Below, in pieces: positions 10,790 to 21,525 of a stretch of DNA of 64,000 nucleotides. This DNA comes from Ectobius pallidus (Eukaryota; Arthropoda; Insecta; Blattodea; Ectobiidae). The notes under the pieces were generated by a model. That model was given only the letters and a program-made list of their open reading frames with translations, searched no databases and was not told the origin of the DNA. The stretch lies in contig CAXKWD010000007.1 of assembly GCA_964059195.1 (NCBI GenBank), positions 23,013,023-23,077,022 on the forward strand, written 5' to 3'. The position numbers were made by a program, and so were the translations under genes. Position 1 is the stretch's first letter. The number at the start of each line of letters is the position of its first letter.

Positions 10790-11900
10790 GTGTTTATAAT
10801 TATTAATTAATATTAATGAATGATTAATTAGTAGCAAATATCAAATTGTGACCAGTTTTTCTCGCAAAATTCTTGTTGAATATATTTTTAAGACGTTTCA
10901 GAAAGCCTTTAATTTCATTTCTAGTTATTCATGAAGTGTTTGAAAACCTGACGTGATGGGGAAAATGGAGATTATTTTCGAATTCAGCACAAAAAATATG
11001 TTCGGAATCACCTATCAGATTGAAAACAACAGAAAATAAGTTTCAAAATGCAGAACGGTGTAATATATTTAATTTATTTAAATATTAAACTATAACATTC
11101 GTTTGGGATAACCAAATACCCCAAGTATCCATTCAAGAGTGTCAACTTCATGTAGGCCTATCCTTTCTAGGGTTAAGAAGTGAGGAAATGAATAATTTAA
11201 ACCACGTGAGAGTATGAGAAACTTATTGCCAAGTTCATGGCGCAGTTGCAAAATATATCTTCAATACGATCCTTCTTTTTTATAAAAAGTTGTCAGTTTT
11301 GGCTATTCAGAAAAAGACACAAGTATTTTGACATAAAACGTAATATTGTTCTCATGGAGAAAACTCTATATGCGCTTTTAGGATGCTCCAACTCTGATAT
11401 TTTTGGAAGTGGTGGGGAAAGTAAAAAATAGGAGTCATAATTAGTACTCTTAAAATTTCATTCAGCTTTTATCTGGAAACTGTAGCTGCAATACATATCC
11501 CAGTGCAATAGATGCATCTTAATGTAACCGACTGTTAGGATCGATGCCATGAACTGTCCCAAGAGCAGAACCCGTAATTCCTGTAGAAATACAGTGCATC
11601 GTGAAGACTTCTTACTCTGTTTTTACGTTTGACCTCATTACATATTTTCTCATTGTTGATTACTTCCTCTTGTACAGTCTTGTTTTTATTCTTGATCGGC
11701 CTTTATTTTCATTTCTCGGAAACTTATAAATTTTGTTTTTGAACTTATTTTCTGTAAGAGTTCTCTCTTGTATTTCTTACAACTCTTGAAGTTTACTTTA
11801 TGATTTCTGTTTTACTTATTTTGTGCTATCCAAGCTATCTTCATAAACATCCATCTACAGGGAGTAAAGGAATGAGGACGATCCCTACATAGTAAATAGT
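10790..11900. other. AT-rich stretch, nothing identified
   Basis: Open frames here (for example 11237-11431) lack recognisable motifs, and I see no repeat structure. Confidence 0.45.
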
Positions 11901-12234
11901 AAATAGTTAAAATGTTACGGAGATACAGAATCGGGATGGGATGTGGAAGCACATTTATTTTCGTGTAATTTGGAAGAAAGATCAAGTTTGGCCTGGTGGA
12001 GGCTAGGAATCTGGAGGTCGAAAATCTTGAGAAGTTCGGTACCTAGAGGAATATGCCCGCTATGTTACGAGGAAGAGGATGCCAGAAACATAATTTCAGA
12101 GTGTAAAGAAACGGAGATGTGGAGGAGAAATTTAATTGATAGTAAATTACTAAAAATTAATAAATGTGTAGCATATAAAAAGCTGTGCATAACGAAGAAT
12201 ATGGATTTATTAAAAAGAACGATTCCGCGGAAGT

Positions 12235-13550
12235 AGCGCACGTGGGAGTAGTGCACAGTGGTATTTTTGCACTCCTTAGCTAGTAAGTGTTTCTTACGAC
12301 AGTTGTTTACATGGCTCGTAACTTGACATTACCACACGCAATCTTGTTGCTAGGGGCGACGGGCGGAAAGTGAATTGTTGCTAGGGGCGACGGGCGGAAA
12401 GTTACTTTACCGCCCGCAAATGCTTATTTGCGAGCAGAAATGACCAAGGCCTCCCCGCTTTATAAATATTCGGTTGCCATAAACAATAACAAATGCGAAT
12501 CCCTTTCTGAAATAAGCACCATTCTTCAAGTCTGTATTTACATAATATTTTCAGGTAATATCACAATTAATATAATTAAATTGATATAAGTAACCGTCGT
12601 GCAAAAAATAGCATGCAACACACGGACCGTAAAGGCATTTACGGGTCTCGAAAACTTAAAAACCCTCGGCTGCGCCTCGGGTTTTCAATCTGTTTCCTCG
12701 ACCCGTAAACGTGCCTTTCCGCCCTTGTGTCGCAATATACTATTACGCACAGATAAAGAGCGGACGTGGACCTTGTACGCAACTGCAGTGTTTGACATAG
12801 ATGCTTGACTAAGTTGAGTGGTTCATTTCGCTATTGCTGAAAAGAAGATGAGGCTGTGGCTGACTAAAACTACCTTTAAACCACCTACGTGTATTATCTA
12901 CATGTTAAAATGTTGATATAACAGGGTCATATAGCCTTCAATCTTAAATGCGGTAACTCCGCCTTTTTTTTATTTTTTTTTAATTTTTTTTATTAACACC
13001 ACGGTTTTATAGCTCCATGCTCCATTACATAATGCAACACTACATGCTTATGAGAACTGTCACAATACTTAGATTTCATATTTTCAGTTTTTTTACATCA
13101 CTTAATTAGTATTTTGTAAAGTTTCAAAATCTTTTCAGGTCAATATAAAAGTTTTAAAATATTAAAAATGAAGTAGGCCTATGATTCAACCAACTTGTGG
13201 TAATCCTCAATGATAAAATTAAAAAAATTAAAATCATGTCCACATCAAAACCAGTACAGCCACATACCGCACATCATGTTGGGTTTAGATTACCTACATG
13301 TTGACCATTCCCAACTCTGGAAAAAAAAAGCGCGAGGGAAGGTTGAAACGTTTTGTTTATTATTAATTAAAACACCCTTAAAATATACTGCTGGTAATAA
13401 GTTTATTAAGGGAAACCAGCTGTTTAAATTCATCCTTATCCATTCCTTTCGGTTCGATGCGCATCTCAATCAAAATATGTGCGCAGGACTCACGCTGGTT
13501 TAATTTCCAAACCTGTCCTGCGCGGGATGTGCGTTACTCCCACGTGCGCT
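12235..13550. mobile_element. DNA transposon of 1316 bp, 3-bp target duplication
   Basis: Termini are inverted: AGCGCACGTGGGAGTA at the left, and the same sequence in reverse complement at the right, ending at 13550. AGT flanks both sides (12232-12234 and 13551-13553), and removing the element with one AGT restores the LINE reading frame. Inside are a duplicated 31-bp unit containing GGGGCGACGGGCGGAAAGT (about 12342-12403) and a GC-rich hairpin of about 150 bp (12610-12750). No transposase motif seen, so nonautonomous. A 3-bp duplication points towards PIF/Harbinger or CACTA, but the ends match neither consensus clearly. Confidence 0.75.
12610..12750. repeat. GC-rich internal hairpin
   Basis: GACCGTAAAGGCATTTACGGGTC on the left pairs imperfectly with GACCCGTAAACGTGCCTTTC on the right; the centre carries CCCTCGGCTGCGCCTCGGG, itself a short hairpin. 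Confidence 0.65.
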
Positions 13551-13659
13551 AGTACCACGACACGAAAAAGATTGAGGAAATTTTTATTGATATTGTAACA
13601 AGGGCTCGTCGGGGTTCAAAATCAGAACACCGAGTTTATAATTGAAGGATGGAGGATTC

Positions 13660-13665
13660 TTTATT
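13660..13665 (-). terminator. Polyadenylation signal of the LTR
   Basis: AATAAA on the minus strand, about 70 bases before the LTR's 3' end and downstream of the predicted promoter, so the order is U3, R, U5 as expected. Confidence 0.55.
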
Positions 13666-14169
13666 TCCTATTACACAATGGTCAATACAGTCAGAAAACT
13701 CCTGAATGTTCTCCAACTCACTCTTCTGTCCGGTGCTCACTGCCACGTCGCAGCACTGTCCCAGTCCAATCCAGATCAGCTCACCAGCTCTTCCGTTCAC
13801 TAGTTCCTCCGTTCACCCTTCTCTCCGGTCACTAGTTCCCCGTTGACTAGGTCTTCCGCTCACGGGTCCCTCCGTTGACTAGTCCCTCCGGTCACTGGCT
13901 CCTCAGCTTCCCGAGTCCTCAGCTGCGCTGATCGGTTCGCTCCGTCCAGGTCCTCAGCTCCTCAAGCCACACTTACTTGAGGTCGCGCTGATCAGTGCTC
14001 TCCGCCCAGTTCACACTCCGACGCTGACTCTCTCCCGCTGTTACTGACTGTTACGGACTGACTGTTCTCCCATTGACTGGCTCATCACTCCTCGTTGCTG
14101 TCTCTGACTGACTCTCTACTACTCACGAACTCTCTCACCTCTGGCTTTCTCACTGACTGCTACTGTTAC

Positions 14170-14206
14170 TCTGACTGCGTCGGGTTTGCTCGCGCTCCTT
14201 ATATAG
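14170..14206 (-). promoter_or_regulatory. Core promoter of the LTR (TATA box and initiator-like site)
   Basis: On the minus strand the sequence reads GGGACTATATAAGGAGC, and about 30 bases further comes CGCAGTCAGAG, close to the arthropod TCAGT-type initiator. Spacing fits a TATA/initiator promoter. Predicted from sequence only. Confidence 0.6.
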
Positions 14207-14476
14207 TCCCGACGAATATTCCAGAGCCGGTGTCTCGAAAGTTCTGCCCTCGTGGAGTCTAGAATGCCCGCGCGGTGCGTCGTCACAGCCCTTAGCGCGT
14301 GGCTCCTCCTCCGGCCCCTCCCACGAGCGCGCACTGTCCACTCACCGCGCCGTGCCTGTAGCAGGCTGGACGTCTGGACGGCTGGACGGCTGGACGTCTC
14401 GAATTCTAGCGCTTTCCGGTCGAGTCTTTCTTCTGTCAGTTTCTGGGCGATTCTTTTCTGGGCTTTGTGACAATAT

Positions 14477-14905
14477 TTAAAAGGAAATGGTTAGCCTAAA
14501 TTGAAGAAAGTAACATTATAATTTCAAAAGAAGGAGTAAATAATACATAATCATGTATGTTTGTTGTATTTAAGTAATAACTTATGCAGAACTAGTTATA
14601 AAATGTATATTTTGGTAATTCAAGGGACTGAATGGTAAAGCAGAAATGCAACCAAAAGTCCCTGATTGTAATGAAGATGAAATAAACCTAATATATAAAA
14701 TTAATGTAAAGAGGTTGCTGAATTTCCACTTTAAAACTATCCCGTGGGGAGTTCAAAGTTTATTACCGCCTAGTACAAAAAACAAGACAATGTATTAAGG
14801 TGCTAAATTACATAAAAAGCACAATCAATTATTTGGTTTTCAAGACAGGTAAAAAAAATAGAGTTTAAAAATAGAAATCAGTCTTGTTTTATTTAACACT
14901 AGCAA
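14477..14905. other. LINE 3' flank and AT-rich DNA
   Basis: The first ~260 bases may be the LINE 3' untranslated region cut off by the LTR. The rest shows nothing recognisable. Confidence 0.4.
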
Positions 14906-14909
14906 TATG

Positions 14910-15200
14910 ACCATATGTGTGGTCTCGTGGTTAGTCTTGCAGGATACGGATTCGCAAGCCCGAGTTCGATACACGGTACCAACTCGGATTTTTTGAGGTA
15001 GGGATGTATGAAAAGGGTGCACTCAGCCTCGTGATTCAAACTGAGAAACTACTTGATTTAGTAGCGGCTCCGGTTACCGAAGCCATCATTAACAACCATA
15101 TCTGCCTATGGCAGAAGACGCAGCGGTCGGGTTGTAGGTCTAGTCCCTCCAGGGATTCAGCGCCACGGAGTTATGTAGTTAATATCTACCCATAAATAAC
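14910..15200 (+). repeat. tRNA-derived SINE, family E
   Basis: The head contains a box A-like TGGTCTCGTGGTTAGTC and, at a suitable distance, box B-like GAGTTCGATAC (about 14917-14975). A GC-richer body follows with GCGGCTCCGGTTACCGAAG and CAGCGCCACGGAGTTATGTA. Single copy in the window; target duplication not identified. Confidence 0.7.
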
Positions 15201-15493
15201 GGGATTTGTTGAATCTGGGTTATAATAAAAGCTTCAAATCTTTTTTAATGGATTCATTACAGCATTTTAAACAAAGATTGCACAAATAGAGAGAAATATC
15301 AAGAGGAAATAAAATGAGAACTTTCACGGGGAAGTTATTTTAATTCTCCCTATGTGTGCCACTGGCACAGACTCCTATCGCTAGTTTATGGTTCCACTGT
15401 CTTGTAACGTAATTTATTTTATTTTCTACTCCCTAAGAGTGGCCCCTAATTATAGTGTTTGTTACTGGTAACTTCTTCTCCTTGATTTGATTA

Positions 15494-15672
15494 CTAGCTT
15501 AAAATGCCCAGCTTCGCATGGGTTGTATTATATTACGTGTAATTCAAAATTAAATTATGGAGGACCTATGATTTTCAAGTTGTAAATCCTTATAAATGTG
15601 GTTAGAGCTTGAAGCGAAGAGGAAGACTTACCAACTCCAACTATTCCCTCAGAAAACGCTAGATAGGCCTAG
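15494..15672 (-). mobile_element. Helitron 3' end, family C (copy 1), cut by a LINE
   Basis: On the minus strand the terminus is CTAG (15494-15497) followed by T, preceded by a short GC-rich hairpin region (CCCATGCGAAGCTGGG). This is the canonical Helitron 3' end. The same body (ACTATTCCCTCAGAAAACGC) occurs at 17788-17983 and in the opposite orientation near 30200. The body resumes after the LINE at 16378-16600. Confidence 0.75.
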
Positions 15673-15679
15673 AAACCTG

Positions 15680-16380
15680 TAAATTTATTGGGGTTTTGGA
15701 TGGACAGTAAGTTGGATTGGCATTGCCACATTGAACATATTTGCAGTAAGCTGTCTAAGGTAATTTATCTATTGAGAAGACTCAAACAGCTTCTTCCACC
15801 TAGCACATTATTACATGCTTACTTTGCTTTTTTTCATTCTCATCTAAATTATGGGGTAATTCTGTGGGGAAATAGTACGGGTGCAAAAAATGTATTTCTT
15901 CTTCAAAAGAAGGCAGTAAGGATAATCACTGGATCTGGCCCTACGGAGCACTGTAAACCAATTTTTAAAACTCTGAATGTTTTGACTCTTTCTTCAATTT
16001 ATGTATATTCTTGTATCTTATGGGTTCATAGTGCTGTGGATGTGCAAACTACTAGGAAGGATATTCACTTTCATTATACCAGAGGAAACAATCTTCTAGA
16101 GATTCCCAGGTATCGACTGAAGAAAACTACAGAGAGTCATATAGTCCTAAGTACCAAATTTTTTAATAAGTTACCTGACGAATTAAAAAGAATTAGAAGC
16201 ATTGACACTTTCAGGAAAAGACTCAAAGTATTACTACTGAATAAGAATTGGTACACTGTGCAAGAATATTTGGATGAAAGTTTTATTTGAATTTGTATGT
16301 TATTTTATTATATTTTGACTAAGCCTATTGCATGTTATATTGCTGTAAGGTGTGATTATTAAACATTAAACATTAAACAT
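15680..16380 (+). pseudogene. LINE ORF2 C-terminal region with 3' tail
   Basis: The frame at 15688-16290 (200 aa) is the C-terminal third of a non-LTR reverse transcriptase. It shows WMDSKLDWHCHIEHICSKLS (thumb region), the conserved LNYGVILWGNS, LQKKAVRIITG, and the terminal FFNKLPDELKRIRSIDTFR motif. An intact stop at 16288-16290 precedes the 3' tail, a repeat of ACATTAA (about 16360-16380). It lacks the catalytic YADD part: a 5'-truncated insertion lying inside a Helitron body. Unrelated at family level to the LINE at 6718, whose tail is (ATT)n. Confidence 0.9.
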
Positions 16381-16600
16381 ATGGCTTTTATCGCTCATAC
16401 AAGACTTACAATTTTGAGACCCATTGCTTCTACACACCAAAGCTGGTAGGGGTTGAAATAAGAAGAAACAGACATTCTGGTAAAATAACATTTTACTGTC
16501 TTTACGGAATATTTTATTTCTTATTGTCATATTACCATAGCCCTACAACAGTTTCGGGGCTAAAATTAAAAGAAAATCAATATCATATTCATACATTCTG
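16378..16600 (-). mobile_element. Helitron family C body, continued
   Basis: Matches, in reverse complement, 30030-30170: both hold GGTAGGGGTTGAAAT, TATTTTATTTCT and GTTTCGGGGCTAAAA in the same order. With 15494-15672 it forms one Helitron split by a LINE. The 5' terminus was not found. Confidence 0.7.
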
Positions 16601-16950
16601 CCCCAAAATCTGGGACATAATATTTAACTGCGCACATAAGACTAAAAAAGTTCCAATATATTTTGTCCCTTTTTACATGTCTAGGGCTTACAATAAACAT
16701 CCCTATTTCTCAACTAACATAAAACCTACAGCGATGAATAACGTATCGGTGGATAGAATTTTTTTACGGACTTGTCTAGCATTCTCACTACTCTTTGTTG
16801 GCATAAATTCAGGCTGAAACAACTGGATACACTGTCCGGCAATACGACTTGTTATTCTACATAAAAATTTGAAGTGATAAAATGATATTCTCCATGCCTA
16901 GGGTAGAAAAAGTCATGTAATACATCACACCAGATATTTATTTACGTGTA

Positions 16951-17466
16951 CAGTGTGTTAATGAATAACACCGAAATATTTTATCTGTGTATAGAGGGGA
17001 CATAGACAAGCAACTTTTATTAGGAGCTTTTTGCTCTATGACCTAAAATATGTATGCTACAGGACATTAAAGTCATTACAATTTGGTGCTCGTAAGTCAA
17101 TAATGAAGCAAAAAAAGAGTTAAAATTTTCATTAAATTTACTTCATGCCATCTTAGTGATAGACAAAATCCTGATTTTTAATCATCCACTAACAGCTACA
17201 TCATAATTTAGTGCTTCCGTAATCTGCAAAATCTACTTCCCGCCACTGCATTACTTTTTCATTCATAGCTTCAGTGTTAACAACGACGTTCCTTTGTTTT
17301 TTTTAAATTGTTAGAAGTCAGTGGCGGCCATGCCCTAGGAGATTTTATGCTATAGGCCTAACAGGAAAATGTGAATCCGTAGAGCAAAAGTCTCCTAATA
17401 AAGTTTCTGGACTATGTCCCCTCTACACACAGGTAAAATTTTTCGGTGTTATTCATTAACACCCTG
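16951..17466. mobile_element. MITE with ~90-bp TIRs and TA duplication
   Basis: Left end CAGTGTGTTAATGAATAACA; right end reverse-complemented CAGGGTGTTAATGAATAACA. TA at 16949-16950 and 17467-17468. Similarity of the arms runs inward through TAGAGGGGACATAG and TTTTGCTCTA. No coding capacity seen. A 103-bp deletion derivative of the same family lies at 34845-34947. Confidence 0.85.
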
Positions 17467-17787
17467 TATATCATTCTCCATTATTGATCTACACAAATTA
17501 ATTACATCGATATCGATTAATTATATCGATAATTAATCAATGATTATTATTTACAATGTGCACGATGCAAATAATATTGTCGTCATGAGAATTAAATTGC
17601 ATTTTATTAATGCAGTGTAATATTTTCAGAAATTATAAATTTTTCAGTGGAAGGGGTGGATTGTTTGAATTTTAATGGTGCCCGCATTTCTTTCCTGTTT
17701 GAAATGGGTGTGCAAAGTTTCTTGCAAATTGCTCAAAGCATGTAGATTTATATTCACATTCATTCACACTTTCAATTTTATAATATA

Positions 17788-17983
17788 CTAGCTTAAAAGG
17801 CCCGGCGTTGCTCGGGTTTTGTATTTTGTAAATGGGAAAATAATTTATGAAGGACTTTCGATTTTCAAACTCTAGGTCTTTAAGGTCTTTATATAGGTAT
17901 TTAGAATTTGAAATGGGGAAGAACGACTTATCACACACAAACTATTCCCTCAGAAAACGCTAGATATGCTATAGCTTATTATA
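17788..17983 (-). mobile_element. Helitron 3'-terminal segment, family C (copy 2)
   Basis: Minus strand ends in CTAG (17788-17791) followed by T. Just upstream, CCCGAGCAACGCCGGG can form the hairpin typical of Helitron 3' ends. It is joined directly to the 3' end of a different Helitron family at about 17984. Confidence 0.8.
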
Positions 17984-18832
17984 GCTTATAGCAGCTCCCC
18001 AAGGCTTCGCCCACGATAATTAAACGAAAGATTAACAATTAAGAGGAAAATAATTAAAATATTATATTTATTAGCACTTTGCACGCGAAACATTCATAGG
18101 TCTAAACTAAACGATTGATAGCCTAATTAATGAAACACCTATAAATCCGGCTTTGAAGTGAATGTTACGATTCGAAAATAAATGGAAAAATTCAGTATTC
18201 GAAAGATAATGAGAATTGAAATCGATTAAATATAGATGTAGAATGGAATAAGCCTACTGAGGCCATGATTTCTATATTCATTTGTCCAGACTTATAATTC
18301 TGTTACATTTCAGGCAGATTTAACGACCCTACATAAGAGATTTTAATTACGATTACATATAAAAATGTTGTAGCCAGGACCCCAAACTAAGCAACTTCCC
18401 CGGAATTTTCTGTCAACTATCTTTCATAAGAAGCATATTCCTTGTTAAATAAATGTTTAACATTACCTTATCAACTTCTCTAGCGTTTACAATAACATGA
18501 TATATCCATTGTCTTCCATAGCGATCGCGATGATATGATTTCCAAGGTATGACAAAAATAGACAAAGCCTTCTGCAATTGTTTTGACAACTGAAATGTAT
18601 TACTGAAAACTGATGCTTCGAAAGCGCAAGAAATGCACGTCTCATTCCCGTTTTCACTGATAACTCGCGAACGAAAGCTAAAATTAAAAATGTAGTTAAG
18701 TTTATGCCAGAAGCCTTCCCAGGAATGTACTCAACAACTTCCCAAAGTTTCATGGCGATCGGATGAATGGTGTAGTAATGCATAAAGGACAGACACACAT
18801 ACATTCATTTTTATATATATATATAGAATAGA
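17984..18832 (-). mobile_element. Nonautonomous Helitron, family A (copy 1)
   Basis: The minus strand begins at 18832 with TCTATTCTATATATATA after a host A, the TC start of Helitrons, then AAAAATGAATGTATGTGTG. It ends near 17984 with a degenerate CTAG-like end after the motif TATCGTGGGCGAAGCC. The body resembles 37019-37640 (AAACTGATGCTTCGA and others). The 105-codon frame at 18487-18804 is part of the repeat and has no Rep/helicase motif. Confidence 0.75.
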
Positions 18833-19545
18833 TTTTAAGTAACCACGACAGCTGCTAGCAAAGGAGGACGTTATTGGAACAAAATGATGTTTGGCGCGTA
18901 TCGATGCTGTACGCTTTCGTTTCTGATCCCTTTAATTTTTGGCTCACTATGTTTTAATCATGTCATAAAAACTCTAAACTAGATATAGTAAATTACATTG
19001 AATTTTTAGTTCGGAAAATGACATAGAATAAATATTTTATTTGCAGTTATTTAAATAAAATTTTCCGAGATTCTGTTATACACTTTACCAAAAAGAGTCG
19101 CACTACTTCTGCGATAGGGGAAACCCTGTAAAATTACGCGAAATGAGAATTAAATACAAACATCTGTTCGAGAATCTACGATCCAAGTGTGCTAACCTTA
19201 TTCTATGTTGGTGCACTTCTTCTTGATTATGCTTTATATTAATTAAATGAATCGAACTGCATGTTTTAAACTACCATAAGATGAAAACTCTGCAATTTTT
19301 TTCATGGAAATGAAATATGAAGCATAACACATTAAAATTGATCGATAAAAGATAGAATAGATAATTTTTCTGTTTCGTTTTAATAAACACTAATCTACTT
19401 AACATTTGAAAAAGAACAAGAAATACCTTCTACGCTAAATGTTTGTTCTCTATGAACATTTACAATAGCGGTATTCAAGATCGTTCGTACCCTGTTCAAT
19501 ATTTCGGGGGAAAACATCTACAAAAACCATTCACTTTGGCTAATA
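18833..19545. other. AT-rich stretch, nothing identified
   Basis: No motif, repeat partner or convincing frame. Confidence 0.45.
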
Positions 19546-20743
19546 AAATCAGGTAAACTGATGTAACAAAGAGCCAGTATGTTTTTGTTTAATCAGTTAT
19601 GACTGCAATTATGATATGCAGAATATATATATATTTTTAAATTGATTTCCAAGTTAAGCTCCAGATTTATTCATTAAGCAGGGCTTACGGAAGAAGAAAG
19701 GTATACCATCTCGGCCACCTGGGTCATTTTAACGGTCTAGTTGGATAAGCGCATGTAAATCAATATGTTTTTTGTCATAGCTACCTGTATTTTAATTTCC
19801 AAGGCCTTATAAGATCACAGTAAAACAATAGGCTATGTTGTCAAGATAACTGATTTTAATTTTTTTAAATAAATTCTTTCGAATACGTATATTACCATAA
19901 AATAGGCACTAAATTGAGCATTACTCCGAAACAGGTCAACAGATTTTATCCATTATGAATAGACGTCTTCCCACGGACATTATAAATGTGTATATCAAGT
20001 TTCATAAAAATCCGGTAAAGCGTATTTGAGTTACCGCGTCTTTAAAATATACACTAAATTGGGTTTTACTCCGGTACCGGTCTACCGATTTGGTCCAATA
20101 TCAGTAGACGTCTTTCCACGTACATTATAGATGGGTATACAAAATTTCAGGAAAATCCAATAAAGCATATTTGAGTTATCGCGACTTCTTATATATTAAC
20201 ATAAAAACACTAAATTGGGCATTATTCCGGTACTGGCCAACCGATTTGGTCCAATATCAATAAACGTCTTCCCATGGACATTATAAATGCGTATACGAAG
20301 TATCATAAATATCCGATAAAGCGTATTTGAGTTACTGCGCCTTTAAAGTAGACACTAAATTGGCTTTTACTCCGGTACCGGTCAATAGATTAGGTTCAAA
20401 TTCAATAGGGCACTTCTCATGGACGTCATAAATGGGTATACCAAGTTTCATGGAAATCCGATACAGCGTATTTGAGTGATGGCGCCTTTCTATTAGAAAG
20501 GCGCCATAATTTATTAAAATAGGCACTAAATTGGGTATTACTCCGGTACCGGTGAACCGATTTGGTTCAATATCAATAGGGTTCTTCCCATGGACATTAT
20601 AAATGTGTTTTCCAAGTTTCATGAAAATCCGAAAAAGCGTATTTGAGTTATGGTGCGTACAGACACACGGACAGACGGACAGACAGACGGACAGACATTT
20701 TTTCGTCCACCACACAATCTCATAAAGTACCATACTGGCACTT
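19546..20743. mobile_element. Tandem-repeat-bearing element, family D (copy 1, five units)
   Basis: The left end contains TCAGGTAAACTGATGTAAC and then GAGCCAGTATG; the right end is CATACTGGCACTT, the inverse of AAGTGCCAGTATG. Inside, from about 19905 to 20650, five units of roughly 150-170 bp follow each other. Each has the order ACTAAATTGGG, TCCGGTACCGGT, CCGATTTGGT, CATTATAAAT, AAGTTTCATGAAAATCC, GCGTATTTGAGTTA. A CGGACAGA-type microsatellite follows. The minus-strand frame at 20332-20793 spans two units and so encodes a repeating peptide (MKLG...PNRFTGTGV), probably incidental. Superfamily unknown. Confidence 0.75.
20479..20507. repeat. Perfect palindrome inside the tandem array
   Basis: 14-base arms ATGGCGCCTTTCTA and TAGAAAGGCGCCAT around a single T, at the junction of units four and five. 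Confidence 0.9.
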
Positions 20744-21169
20744 AATAAGGATTTCTTGTTGCGTACAGGACAACCACATTTGCCTGAAAACAACGCAGTT
20801 GATTCCCACGCAGCTTATAAATGCATACAGAAGTAAATAATACAATATAACTTATACATAATATATACACGGATGCAAAAAAGGGTTAAATATTTACCAA
20901 ACAAGAAAACACATAGGTCTTAAAATAAATAGTATCTTCCGCAATGTGAGTAGTTGTTTATTATTTTAATTATCATTGATGTTCATTGTGATCCACTCAT
21001 GACAATAATAATAGTCATTATTTTGAGAGATGGTAGGGATCACCCAAGATCAGTAAACTATACTATATGTAGTTTACAAGCCTTGGGGATCACCAAAAGA
21101 AAAAAGAATAGTAAGTTATAAAGAATATGGGTCTTAAATTAATTTTTATGCAAAAATGAGTACTTAGGT
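20744..21169. other. AT-rich stretch, nothing identified
   Basis: Contains GGGATCACC in similar surroundings at about 21032 and 21086, but no larger structure I can name. Confidence 0.4.
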
Positions 21170-21525
21170 CGAGACAAGTTATCTAGGTGGGGCTTTTCCG
21201 GGAGTTTTCCTCAACTGTGAGACAAATGTAAGGTAACTTTAGACCCTTGTGGTCCCCGGTTATCATCTGGCCGTCAAAATCATATTCATCCCATCCTCGC
21301 CTTGTTCAGAGTGAGTCATATGTGTTTGTGTTGTCTCGGAGGTGGCCCCGGCATTGGACTGATCACCCATCGGGGAGGACCTACATGTCCTTGTCTGATC
21401 AAAAAAGTATGTCTGTGTTGTGATCCATAGTTCATTCCTCTCCCGCCAGGCCGTGGCCTGGTATGGCCCGAACGGTGCGGGTCGCGTAAAGGTCCCTACA
21501 AGGGAGAGGTAAAACTACGAAAGAA
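21170..21525 (+). repeat. tRNA-derived SINE, family F (copy 2, with longer 3' part)
   Basis: The shared block runs from GGTCGAGACAAGTTATCT to CCTCGCCTTGTTCAGAGTGA. A further segment with CAGGCCGTGGCCTGGTATG and AGGTCCCTACAAGGGAGAGG follows, missing from the other two copies, so it may be a longer subtype or an adjacent repeat. Confidence 0.65.

Larger units (their letters stand above)
11900..13593 (+). pseudogene. LINE ORF2 C-terminal fragment (zinc-knuckle region), interrupted
   Basis: The frame at 11943-12236 contains LAWWRLGIWRSKILRSSVPRG followed by a CPLC...EC cluster in GICPLCYEEEDARNIISECK. This is the terminal zinc-knuckle arrangement seen at the C-terminus of many insect non-LTR reverse transcriptases. 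The DNA transposon at 12235-13550 cuts the frame; joining the flanks across one AGT continues it as RTIPRKYHDTKKIEEIFIDI. A solo LTR then sits directly downstream (13594-14472). The sequence after the LTR, to about 14740, is likely the LINE 3' untranslated region. The upstream part of ORF2 is missing. Confidence 0.7.
13594..14472 (-). mobile_element. Solo LTR, 879 bp, minus orientation
   Basis: On the minus strand it starts TGTCACAAAGCCCAG and ends CCCTTGTTACA, the TG...CA ends of an LTR. ATAT flanks both sides (13590-13593 and 14473-14476), a 4-bp duplication typical of Gypsy or BEL elements. No gag/pol or second LTR is present, so it is solo. GC content is far above the surroundings. The left part (13780-13930) carries degenerate ~20-bp repeats of the type CCTCCGTTGACTAGT. 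The GC-rich block should not be read as a host CpG island. Confidence 0.85.

Noticed and set aside
12599..12808. 69-codon frame
   Set aside because: Falls across a GC-rich hairpin of a nonautonomous transposon; no motif.
13600..14470. GC-rich block considered as a CpG-island promoter with genes at 14119-14470
   Set aside because: It has LTR ends, a 4-bp duplication and LTR-type signal order; the short frames are by-products of composition.
19905..20650. Regularly spaced repeats considered as a CRISPR array
   Set aside because: Units are ~150-170 bp and contiguous, without unique spacers, in a eukaryotic transposon.
20332..20793. 153-codon frame with an internally repeated peptide
   Set aside because: The repetition comes from the ~150-bp DNA tandem units; the length varies between copies and the same block occurs in single-unit form elsewhere.
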